NCBI RefSeq assembly: GCF_000143415.4
Contig: NW_003314312.1
Coordinates: 966,656-1,030,655, forward strand
Direction: 5' to 3'
DNA: 64,000 nt
Origin: Selaginella moellendorffii
Lineage: Eukaryota > Streptophyta > Lycopodiopsida > Selaginellales > Selaginellaceae
The stretch's first letter is position 1. Each line of letters opens with the position of its first letter. A model generated the notes under the pieces. It had not been told where the DNA came from. It saw nothing but the letters and a program-made list of their open reading frames with translations, and searched no databases. The position numbers and the translations under genes were made by a program. Shown here piece after piece: positions 22,441-32,843 of the stretch.

Positions 22441-22989
22441 AAATCCTTCAAACGTGTTCTAGGCTCTTTGATCTTGATCCCTTTGAACGCTGCCGATTCG
22501 ATCAAACTTCGTGTCTTGGCTTTGTTGCCTTTTTGCAGCATTATTCATTGCCACTACATTTGATGGTTTCACGACGGGCCACGTTCACACTGTTCTCATG
22601 GAAATGCAAGTCAGAGCTTTGAAAAACCATGGAACTTAAATTGTTACATCTTCAGATGAGCATAGCAACGGCTTACGGAGTCCCACGAAAAGTACGCTCC
22701 ATTTCACAAGTAATTTCTTTTTCTATTTCTCTGTTCTTTTCGTTCCCAATGTGATAATCTCGTGACAGCTTAAGCTCTCTGGAAAAACGAGAGGCTTGTA
22801 AAGACTGCCCGAGGTTCCAATGTTATTCAAGTAATTTCCATGTTTCAATGCTTTTTCATCTCTCCTGGTGTGGAGTATGGATGTTTTTACTAATCAACAG
22901 GAAATGGAAGAAAATGTTTCAGTTCGATCAAATTCGCTACTCCAGGGGACGACCATCGTTTCTGCGCATGATTTAAATTTAAATTATCA
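22441..22989. other. Intergenic, nothing recognised
   Basis: No coding signal. GGACGACCATCGTTTCTGCG near 22946 also occurs in the kelch copy near 5310, a possible crumb of that gene. Confidence 0.4.
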
Positions 22990-23137
22990 GAACTTGGTTC
23001 CTCAGTTTGGGGCCCGACTTGGGAAGAGCTGCTCATGCAGTTGAAAAATGGTCATCAATCTATGTGGTGTGCGACGCGTTACACTTGCGAGAGCCGTGCT
23101 TTGATCCCGCATTTAGCTTCGTCAAGTTTTATAACCA
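22990..23137 (+). pseudogene. Last-exon fragment of the F-box gene, copy 2
   Basis: Matches the C-terminal exon of the F-box gene (GCCCGACTTGGGAAGAGCTG, GTTACACTTGCGAGAG, then the CCCGCATTTAGC stretch) and the fragment at 3371-3537. It has small indels and no upstream F-box part. Confidence 0.7.
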
Positions 23138-23369
23138 AACTGGCCTACCATGAACCGGAATGGAAGCCCCTGAATGCCCTCCTTCTTCAGCTGCGCCGCG
23201 ATCACCCTGGGGCGCCACCAGTAGACAGTCACGAATCACCATAGTGCTGCAGTGAAGAGGACGATGCAAGTGCTCAAGATCCATCTCCCTTCCATTTGCT
23301 GGATTAAGGGTAAAATGTGTGGGAGATGTGGGCGAGTACATTTAAGCCAAACAGATGGAGTGGATCTAT

Positions 23370-23445
23370 CCCTGTCACAGCAGCTTATTTGGGCATGGAA
23401 ATGCTTGTGCAGCTATGATCTTAAAGAAGATCATAAAGATCAGTC
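23370..23445 (+). repeat. Low-copy repeat, related to 3538-3650
   Basis: Resembles the reverse complement of 3538-3650 (CACAGCAGCTTATTTGGGCA versus CACAGCAGCTTTTTTGGGCA). As there, it lies near an F-box last-exon fragment. Confidence 0.45.
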
Positions 23446-23626
23446 CACCAACTCCTCTAGTTGGCACTTGAGCTCCTTGAGTTCTTTTTCGTTCAAACGA
23501 TAGGGGGGATGAACCACTGCCTCAGCACCCTCGACCAGCTTAATCTTATGTTCTATCGGTCGTGTGGGGGGCAACCCTGTCGGTAACTCTTCCGGCATGG
23601 GATCCTGAAATTGGTCAAACACAGAC
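23446..23626 (-). pseudogene. Gypsy RT N-terminal fragment
   Basis: The - strand reads FDQFQDPMPEELPTGLPPTR, then IEHKIKL and PYRLNEKELKELKCQLEELV, the start of a Ty3/gypsy reverse transcriptase. It ends abruptly at about 23626, where an oppositely oriented gypsy pol begins. Confidence 0.8.
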
Positions 23627-25325
23627 CGCCATCTCGAGTGCCTCGAGAAATGCCTTGAGAAGTGCGAAGAAAACAACATTGCCCTCAACCCCGAGAAATG
23701 CGCCTTCTTCATCAAGTCTGGAGTACTTCTCGGCCACATTGTCTGCAAAGATGGCATACTCATCGACAAGGACAAAGTCGAAGTCATACTTCAGCTCGAC
23801 CCGCCAAAGAACCAGAAGGACCTCCGAAGATTTCTCGGCAAGATCGGATACCACCGAAGATTCATCCACAAGTACGCCGACATCGCCAAACCTCTCACCG
23901 ACGGTCTCCAGCTCGACGCCCAGTGGATCTGGTTGGACACTCAGCAGACAGCATTTGACAACCTCAAGCTCAAGCTCACTACTGCACCAATACTCGCCAA
24001 ACCAGACTGGACCAAAGAGTTCCATATCCACGTTGACACCTCTGACATTGGCACTGGCACAGTGCTTAGCCAAGCCCAGAGGGACAACTGAGACCAGCCG
24101 ATCTACTACGCAAGCAGACTACTCACCTCGACCGAACACAACTACACCACCACTGAGAAAGAAGCCCTCGGCATGGTTTACGCCCTCCAGAAGTTTCGGC
24201 ACTACATTCTTTCGAGCAAAGTTGTCATTTTCGTTGACCACAAGGCCCTCCTTTACCTCATCAACAAGCCCATACTCTCCGGCCGAATTTCCAGATGGTT
24301 CCTTCTACTCCAAGAGTACAACTTCAAAATCGTCCACAAGCCCGGTCGACAGCATGAACAGGCCGACTTCCTCAGCTGCATCACCACCGGAGAATCGCCC
24401 AATCGACTCACTGACGATTTGCCTGACTCCAACCTTTTCCGAATTTCAGTACCAGCAACATGGCTCGACGACATCTTTGCCTACCTCAGCTCAGCAAAAG
24501 TCCCAGCTCAGCATACAACGCCAGACCAGAGAAAGACTTTTGTCTCGAAAACCCACCGATACTCCATCATCGGCGGCAGCCTCTACAAACTCGGCATCGA
24601 CAACATACTTAGAAGATGCATCAAAGTTCCAGAGACCCTCCGGATTATAAACGAAGCACATTCTGGACCGTCTGGCGGCCACTTCGCCTCCGACACGACC
24701 GTCTGGAAGATTCTCCAGTCAGGACTCTGGTGGCCGACAATCTGGCGAGACACCGAAGACTTCTGCCGGAAATGCGATACCTGCTAGAGGAATCGACTTC
24801 CGCCGAAAACTCAGAGTCAACCGCTCAACCGCGCCTTTCCAGAGATGGGGACTCGACTTCGTTGGACCCCAAATCACCACAGCCTGGAAGAACCAGTACA
24901 TCATTGTTGCCACCGACTACGCCACCAAATGGGCCGAAGCAGCTCCACTCAAGCAAGCAACCGCCAAGCCAACAGCCAAGTTCATCTACGAGAACATCAT
25001 CACCCGCTTTGGAACACCACTCGAACTTGTCACCAACCGCGGCAGCCACTTCATCAACGAAACCATTGGACACCTTACCGAAGAGTTCCAGATCCGACAC
25101 AAGACATCAACGCCCTACTACCTGCAAGGCAGCGGCCAAGCTGAAGCCACCAACAAGACCCTCAAGACAATTCTCAAGAAAGTCATCAGCGATTCCGGCA
25201 AAGATTGGGACGAGAAACTTGCAGACGTTCTCTGGGCCTACCGGACAGCATACAAGATCACCACCAACATGACACCGTTCAAGCTCGCCTTTGGAATAGA
25301 AGCCATAACAAACTCCATTTGACTC
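23626..25325 (+). pseudogene. Gypsy pol fragment (RT end, RNase H, integrase)
   Basis: Reads from late RT (NPEKCAFFIKSGVLLGHIV) through RNase H (FHIHVDTSDIGTGTVLSQAQ; TEKEALGMVYALQKFRHYIL) to integrase (zinc region HSGPSGGHFA, core WAEAAPLKQATAKP, end GSGQAEATNKTLKTILKKV). Stops interrupt it at about 24089 (TGA) and 24785 (TAG). The second catalytic aspartate of integrase is Asn (LVTNRGSHF). There is no YxDD segment and no LTR at either end. The C-rich codon use resembles the gag at 46439-49730, so it may be the same family. Confidence 0.85.
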
Positions 25326-25385
25326 TATTTTGCATGTTGGTCCTGGCATTAGGATGTTGGATGCTCTAGGACTATTACAAGTTGT

Positions 25386-28300
25386 TATACCTTCACTCCT
25401 TAGGCTATATGCTCAAGAGTTGCACCATTCTCAAGTTCTATTGTTCCTTGGTTCTATGCTTAAAAGTTTAGCACCCTTTTTTCGTTCAGTGGCCCAAGGC
25501 TCTAAAACTCAAGTTTCACACTACTGTCCTTTAGACATATAGCATGTGGCATCTGGCACATAGAGGGTTTAAGTTTTGTTTCATGGTTATCCAATAGTAA
25601 ATCACTATAGGATGAAGGGTGAAAACCACGTGTGCTACATTTTGTATAAGAGGTGAGTCTTAGCAAGTACTATCAATAAAATTGGGCAAATAGTCTTGTT
25701 GCATATGTAAAGATGAAAATGATGATTCGAATGGGTACACGTTTGGGTGCTAAGAGTTCGCATTTGTTCCTTGGGTATGGATTTTGGTTACCTTTTGTAT
25801 CATATTGTATGAGGTTGCACTTGGGCTCATAAGAAGGATTTGAGGTGTATTGTTTTACATGAGTTTACACTTGGGCTCATGAGTGAAACATATTAGCAAC
25901 TCAAAGTTGTATTTTGAGTTAGCAGGATTAATGTTAGTCTATCGATGGTTCAATGTATCATGGGTAAAAATAAACCTTCCCTAGGTTTGCTAAGAGTGGT
26001 AAATAGGTTGGTCTATAGCTATTTAGCATAGCATTAGTGAATCCTTCTTAGGCTTGATTATGAATGGATCAATCAAGACTGTAAGGATTAGTTTATTGGT
26101 TCAAATAATTATTCTCTCATAAACTTTTCTTGGATTGAATTGAAGGCAATGCGAATATAAACTTTGAATCTATCTCATAGTCTTCACTTTAATTTTGATT
26201 GAGAGTTGATCATGCATAGCTAACCTCTTTAAAGCATCCTCAAAGTTATTGACTAGTTGTGTTAGTGAGTTTATTGTGGTTAAGTTGGATTTAAGTGGTC
26301 ATTTAGTCTGTGTTTGTCTATGTACTTGAGGTGTTACCTTCTTGTTGGACAAGTATAATTCGATGATGTGTGTTTAGTGTTTAGGTCTTATAAAGGCAAA
26401 TTAAAGAGTGATTGTTGGTTGTTTGCAACTAGTGGTTACTTGTAGACTTTGTCAAGGACTTTTGACATTTGTTTTGCTCGATAAAGATTTATTAGTGATG
26501 GGCTTGTTTTGTTAGATGGTGTTGCGAAGGATCATGTCGTTAGACTTACATGATTTTTCTATGTTAGCATATTGACTCTACCTTTGTCAATATCATTTGG
26601 TTACGTTTAGTCCATGGTATTGAATTTCATTAAGTCTTGGATGTGGTGAATCACTCTTTGATGATGTGTTATCAATCACTCCTTGAGGATTGGTCTTAGG
26701 TTACTAATTAAGGTATCTTCGACTTTGGTTAACTTGGTTGCTATAGAGCTTTAAGTGGTAATTTACTTTTGCTTTTTATTAATTTTGTTATGGTGTTAAT
26801 GGCATTCAAGTGATGCTTTGTTATTGACATTGTTAATATTGAGATTTAAGTAAGTGGGATGAGACGTCTCTCCATGGGATTAATAATGAGTTTTATTAGT
26901 TTCAATGGAGATTATATTAATGATTTGGCTGTAACTTTATGTTCTTAGCATTCGTGCATTTGCTAATTAGCAATTGTATTGGCATTCAAATAAACTGAGT
27001 GGCAAGTTGAGATAATTGTGTTCTAAACAAGATTATTTAATAAAGGTTGAGCTTTAGCTTTTCCTTGAAAAGTGATTTAGTCATAGACTATGCTACCTTT
27101 CCGAAAGAAAGAGTTAGTGATCGATATTGAAATATTTGAATCTTTGTTAGATTTGAGTTGGGGATATATTAATCATTGATGATTTTTCTTGTATTTGTTA
27201 TGAAGTGAGTTATGTTTTGTTATAAATGGATTCATGGAGGATTATTTAGTGATCACTTGTTAAGTATAACTTCATTGTGCTTAGCTTTTGGATTGATGCA
27301 GATATGCTCTTTATTAGTTTTGTATTATAAAGTTTAATTTATGAATGTGTTAAGGAGGATATTATAAGTTGTGCCATGATTTCTTCTTTAGCATTAAAGT
27401 TAGTTTATGTAATACTCGTAATCATTGTTAGACAAGATTTAGTTATATGCTTTTTTAAACTTTTGATTTTTTGAGTTTTATGCTCATTGTTCCATTTGTT
27501 ATGAGTTGTTGGGGAAAACATTTTAGTTTATTAACTTTGATGTTCAAGTTAGTATTTGCATCTGGCAATCATTAGTGATGATTGACTGTTATTTAGAATA
27601 GTTGATTATCCTTATCAAAGATTTTGCTAAATTATTGTTGATGTTGAATGATTTGCCATTCTTGGTAGATTGTTTCTTTGACAATGATTATGCATCTCTT
27701 TATTGTTTGGATGATTAATATTCTTTTATGATGGTTAGTTGTTCTCTTTGATAACTTATAGCTTTTTGTATTATCACATGTTCTTTGTGGTTTACTCTGC
27801 TTAAGTTTAAAATATTGGTAAGATGTTGCTGACACTTGCTTAAGCAATTTGAGTTTCTCCGTATTGTTGACTAGGATCTATTTAGGTTAGCTAGTGTGAT
27901 AGTTAGCATGAATAATTGTTTATTTGTTTTACAATTTTTATTCTGTTTTGTTGATTGTTGTTTGAGTTGGTTTTAATAGATTAGGATATTATTTCTTTTG
28001 GATAATACATTCACAAGCATTTTGCTTACCATTCGATGATACTTTATATTCTTTAAGTTATATTTTGTAAGTTGTTTAGCATGCTATCTATAACTTTTGG
28101 TAGTTAAATTTTATCATTAAGTTTCTTGATGATATAATTTCTATTGAATTTTTTTGGATGGTGAATTCTATGTTTTCCAACTATATTAATCTTGGTGATT
28201 CCTATACTATCATTCTAATTTATCGGATGATAACTTACTTGGAATACATTTGCATTCTAATCTAAAATTTATTCACTAATAATTAAGTCTCTAAAATATC

Positions 28301-28851
28301 ATTATCTCTGACTTTGATAGTGATCTTTGACTTTGGGCCAGTTTAGGCATATTGGTTTCGGCACTTTGTGTGCATGGTCAAATTTTTATTCATGGGATAG
28401 CTACTGTCAATTAATCACATCACCTGCCTCTCTGTTAATGTTTTTTATTTCATTAAAAAAGGCGTGACTATATAAACAACTTTAACCACCTGGTTACAGT
28501 AGTCTATCTAAACCTTATTGATATGTTTGGATTCTTTGCTCATGAGGGTTGGGGCATCTAGCTTCTTTCTATATATCCTTGCGAGTAGGGGTGTATCACA
28601 CTCTTGTAAGCTAGGTGACACCCAAAGTAGCAAGGGTGGCTAGCTCCGTTAATCATTTTCTTGTCGACAATGGTCAAAAAATGTATGCATTAGACAAAGA
28701 GGTTACTTTAACTCATTTAAGTTGTGCATTTCTTATATAGTGTGATCACCGTGAATTTTTTCTAGAGTTGTTTCTTTGCCGGTGGTCTTGACTGGAGTAT
28801 GCATTGACAAGGATGTCGATCTTCCCTAAGGGGGGGAGAGTGTCACAAATG
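25386..28851 (+). other. T-rich, ORF-less stretch, probably an eroded retrotransposon interior
   Basis: About 3.5 kb with no frame longer than about 70 codons and strong depletion of C on the + strand. It ends in a purine tract (CTAAGGGGGGGAGAG, 28837-28851) directly before TGTCACAAATG, as at a 3' LTR. Flanking similarity between 25311-25385 and 29666-29737 would fit LTR remnants. The call is inference. Confidence 0.4.
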
Positions 28852-29740
28852 TAACTTTGGGTATTAAAAGTTACCTATTTACTAGTCCTTTCGAATATTC
28901 TTTCCTTACTGTCACAACAGCAAGAGGTTGATATTGTTAGACTCGTTATCAATTCTCACTTGAGCTAGTTGAGAAATTGGTTAATGACCATATACTTAAA
29001 TCGAATAAACATAAGATAGGAACTCTTATGTGTTTCTTGCTGAGTAGACTTAGCCTAGTTTGAGAAACTCTTGTAATTAGCTTGCACTTGCTAGGATCAA
29101 GAACCCCTGTGATATTGAGCTTAGTCCCTCAATATTCGCTAAATGATAACTGACCATGTTTGCCAAACACTCTTGCTATTGTGCCCTTTGTGTTATTCTT
29201 AATAATGGGCCTCTTATTCCGGTCCCAAATGCTATTTATGGAAAGTGTCTAGATTTGCTCATTTTGCATATCTATAGAATGTAGAAATTATTTTAAACAC
29301 AACGGTGTTCATCCTGTGTCCAATTTCACAATCTAAAGACATTCTATATTTAATAAGTTTTAAGTTTATCCCAAAGACTTACTCCTAATACTAAGGGTCA
29401 CTAAAGGTGAAAGCCCAAAGCGTATGTTCCTCAAGGGGGGGGGGGGGGGGGGGGCAAGGGTGTGGGGGGTTCCAAAAATAAAAAAGGGATAGTAGGTAGG
29501 TTGAGCATGGGTGATTAACTTAAGATATAGTTTAGCTCCCGTTAATGTATCTATTCTTGTTCTATGTCCAGCTTGGGTCTAAACCCAAGTTCTACACCAT
29601 ACTAGCTGATGGAGTACCCATGTCCTCATGTTAGGCAACCAATATGCTAAAATAGCACCAAACTCCATTTGGTTTTGTTTTGCATGTTAGTCCTTGTATT
29701 ACGATGTTAGATGCTATAGAACTGTTCCAAGTTGCTTCAT
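28852..29740 (+). repeat. Possible 3' LTR of the eroded element
   Basis: Begins TGTCACAAATGTAACTTTGG after a polypurine tract. Its last 75 bp resemble 25311-25385, where a 5' LTR end would be. The first 120 bp also resemble 59035-59150, so the family has another copy here. The exact right end is not clear. Confidence 0.4.
29435..29454 (+). repeat. Poly-G run
   Basis: Twenty consecutive G residues. The length may be an assembly or sequencing artefact. Confidence 0.9.
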
Positions 29741-29839
29741 GGCCTATGTATTAATTCCGTTTCAAATCTATATACTATTAATAGTAAGTGTCTAGATCCA
29801 CCCAAGAGGCATATCTACGGAATGTAGAGAGTGTCATAA

Positions 29840-30451
29840 ACCCTATAGTGTTGTTCTTATTCCATTCTTCCATTTGTCCAAGCAAAGTCTGCCAAACACT
29901 TGAGTTATATGCAATTAGGACAATTACAACATTATAACTCCTATTATCGTCCACCTGTAGAATACAAAATGGATGACTTAATGTTAGTCTGTTTTCCCAA
30001 TTTTACAATATGTGGTTTGTTTAAAAGGCTCTTTGCTCAATGAAAGGGACTATATCAAATGTTACAGCAAGTTGGATCACAAGTTTATGAGGTTTAGCAT
30101 GACATCCAATAAGCCGATCCTCTAGAAATTGTACATATACAATGGCTAAAATGCTTCATACAAAGGGATCAAGAACAACTAACACTACTTACAGATACAC
30201 TAATATCTTCTTCTGATGTTCCTTTAGATCCCGGCCTATCCACTACAAAACCATGATTGTCTTTTATCATTCTAAGAGAAGAGGATGATGTGAGGTCCAA
30301 AGTGTATGGCTACAATGTTGTATACTAATATTAATGTAGTGGGATTTTAATAATCATCGGATTGGTTTTAATTTGAACCACTCGCTCTTATATATAAACT
30401 AGGGTTTTTAGGTTAATTGATATGTACATTTTTATATTCCATACACTCACA
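29840..30451 (+). mobile_element. 3' end of a gypsy element (+) with LTR
   Basis: Position by position this resembles the reverse complement of about 35405-35830, the 3' end of the gypsy element at 35241-40259 (CTTCATACAAAGGGATCAAG; TTTATGAGGTTTAGCATGA), but with many C-to-T changes. The LTR is 30289-30451 (TGTGAGGTCC to ACACTCACA), preceded by purine tract AGAGAAGAGGATGA. Confidence 0.75.
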
Positions 30452-30609
30452 TTTTTTAGATAAATGTTTTATACAAATTGTGTTGCCAAATTATTGTATT
30501 CCTTTTTCTTATTTTAAAATAATCATCTTTCAATTATTGATCTTAAAAGAATTGCAATTAGGATATTTATGGAGATATAGTAAAATTTATTTTCATTAGA
30601 TCTAATGAG

Positions 30610-31715
30610 ATGATTGAGCAGAAAATCAAATTGCTATACCAAAAGTTTGAAACAGCTACCCACTCTTATCACTCCCCCTTTCAAGCCTATCAAATTCATG
30701 CCAGACTATCCTTGATAAACTTAAATGATACTTCCTTATTAGGCTTCCATTCCAACATTTCCATCCAGAACGATCAATCATGTTTACAACTTTTTTGCAG
30801 AATTGTCACCAAGAACTGCTTCCCCTGGGTGATGATGTTGCAAGCATTTGCCACAAATGTTCATCCCCATGAAGTGGAACATCTCTTTTTCAAAATCCTG
30901 CAAACCAATCTTGTTGTTTGGAACCCAATGATAGCTGCTCATCACAAACAACGCTGGCACACTCGCTTTATGAATCAATGCCAACATGGAGCCTCATTTC
31001 TTCTACCACAATTCTTACTGCACTTGCTTGTTTTGGGGATTTGGAGAAAGCGAAGGTAGTTTTTTATTCGATGGAGGAACACGATCTCATTGCCTGGAAC
31101 ACAATGCTTGCTGCCTATACACACAGTGACAATATGGACGAACTCACTGCTATCCCCCAGCAGATGCCAGAACTTGATATTGTCTCGTGGAACACAATTC
31201 TTTCAGCATACGCACGATCTGGGGATTCTCACACCACAGAACAAATCTTCCATCGCATGACTGAAGCTGATCTCGTCTCCAGCACCACAATGCTTAAATT
31301 TTATGCAGAGAGCCGCGAGACAGATCAAGCCCAACAAGTCTCTTATGGATTGCCACATTGCAATGACATCTCCTGGACAGTGATGATCAAAGCATATAGG
31401 GCTGCAAAGACCTTAACCTATGCTTTGATCTCTTTAACAAAGCCAGCAGTAGTGATGTGGGAAGCTATGCTATGCGTATATACCAAGGCCGGGATGGCTA
31501 AACAAATTTTTTATTCCATTCCCGCTACAGCCCTCATGCCAGCATATGTTCAATAAGACCATCACTTGAAGCGTCATGATCCACGGGTATGCCATGAAGG
31601 TCGCGCGAGTGATGCTTGGCGCCTATGCGAGCAATGGGGTCTTGGACGAGGCAAAAGGCTTCTTCGATTCCGAGCACGGTGATGGCGGCCGAGTAATTTC
31701 GCATTTGTTGAAAAT
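30610..31715 (+). pseudogene. P-type PPR pseudogene, copy A
   Basis: PPR-like units are spread over two frames (30610-31059 and 30918-31556), then 31576-31700. Recognisable units include DIVSWNTILSAYARSGDSHT, DLVSSTTMLKFYAESRETDQ and VMLGAYASNGVLDEAKGFF. Frameshifts near 31000 and stops near 31556 break it. Copy B at 40410-41520 keeps a unit (MFGRCGSISHAYQIFCRI) that is scrambled here. Confidence 0.7.
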
Positions 31716-32017
31716 ACAGGGGCATTGTGAGAATCGGGCTCGCGACCTCTCGCACCCAAAACGAGAATCAAACCCATTAAGGACTAACGCCCTTCAAATA
31801 TTTCAGTCATCGCTCCAGGCACGGCCCAGGACAAAATCAATAGACTGAAATCTGTGGATGTCACGGTTATAGAATCGCCAGCCAATATTGGTGAAGCAAT
31901 GGACCAGGAATTTAAGAAGCGAAACCAATGTCGATCGGGAGGAATAACACGATACTTCTAATTGTTCTCCATTTTGATGTACTCTAAAGCTTTTAATCAC
32001 AGGAGTGATTCTTACAG

Positions 32018-32707
32018 TCAATGGTGGACGCTCTCCACACGGATTGGAGAGAAGTAACTGTTGCTCTTGTTCCCAGAGACATGGGAGAGGATCTCTTGAA
32101 TCATGTTGTTTGTCTTGTTTGTGCAATCCTTGGCATGGATTTCCTTGGACATGTCCCGGCTCATGCTTGCGCTCCTCCCATCAAACATATACTTGAACAG
32201 CGTGCACAAGCTTCCACCTTCCTTAATCTGGACTCCATACCAGATCTTGTCTCCAGCACATCTAGTCGAGTGGCACAAGTCCTCGAGTCGCCTCATCATG
32301 TGGCATCTCGTCCCGCCAATCACCACCAAGAGCTGGGAGTTCCTCGAGGCACAATCATCACGGTCTCTACTGCAGAGCTCTTGGGTGAGGAGGCTGTGAA
32401 GCTCTTGAGCTCTAGCACAGTGGAGGAAGTCCGGTGCCAGTAGCTTGGATGCCGATCGTGGCCAAAAGTCATGAAAATCCCTGTGGGAAGTGATAACTAA
32501 CCCATCAATCTTGTATACTACCTTGCTGCTCGGATTTTTCTTGGGGACCATGGGAGGCTCCTCCTGGAGCTCACGCCTTCTCTTTGGAGCACTAATCTTG
32601 GTATCAACTTGTCCTTCCTTGTTTCGCTGCCTCTTCTTTCCCTTCTTGATTGCATCCATCGCCGCCACAGCGCTAGCCTTCTTGTCCACGCTCTCGATCA
32701 CTGCCAT
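32018..32707 (-). CDS. Conserved hypothetical protein, 229 aa, copy A
   Basis: I do not recognise the family. The N-terminus carries basic nuclear-localisation-like clusters (KKGKKRQRNK near 21, KRRRE near 42). The body (VVYKIDGLVITSHRDFHDFW, ELHSLLTQEL, LLVVIGGTRCHMMRRLEDLC, WYGVQIKEGGSLCTLFKYMF) looks globular. A second frame (31803-32126) overlaps the 3' end and could be a continuation by splicing. Copy B (41833-42522) encodes the same protein with the frame fully kept. It is divergent from the PPR gene at 32844, with only 136 bp between the start codons. Confidence 0.6.
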   Translation of the reverse strand: MAVIESVDKKASAVAAMDAIKKGKKRQRNKEGQVDTKISAPKRRRELQEEPPMVPKKNPSSKVVYKIDGLVITSHRDFHDFWPRSASKLLAPDFLHCARAQELHSLLTQELCSRDRDDCASRNSQLLVVIGGTRCHMMRRLEDLCHSTRCAGDKIWYGVQIKEGGSLCTLFKYMFDGRSASMSRDMSKEIHAKDCTNKTNNMIQEILSHVSGNKSNSYFSPIRVESVHH

Positions 32708-32843
32708 TAAACCCTGATTGTGTGAATCCTAAAGGGCCCTTTTATATGGTAACAAAAAATGCAATCAAATCAAAATCTAGTACGGACCGCGAATATTTTA
32801 TTGATCGTTTATAAGACATGCTCCGTTTAATATAAAGAATCAA
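32708..32843. promoter_or_regulatory. Divergent promoter between the hypothetical gene and PPR gene A
   Basis: On the - strand a TATA box (CATATAAAAGGG) at about 32738-32749 lies some 30-40 bp before the ATG at 32707, with a telo-box-like AAACCCTG (- side of start) at 32709-32716. A TATAAAG at 32831-32837 is too close to the PPR ATG (32844) to be its TATA box. The same sequence is repeated at 42523-42658. Confidence 0.55.

Noticed and set aside
29435-29454. G20 run as a quadruplex or regulatory signal
   Set aside because: No spaced G-tracts and no nearby gene; may be a sequencing artefact.
30418-30599. 60-codon + frame rich in Phe and Ile near 30418
   Set aside because: Lies across the gypsy LTR end and AT-rich DNA; no motif.
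32831-32837. TATAAAG as a TATA box for PPR gene A
   Set aside because: Only 7 bp before the ATG, so transcription would start inside the coding region.
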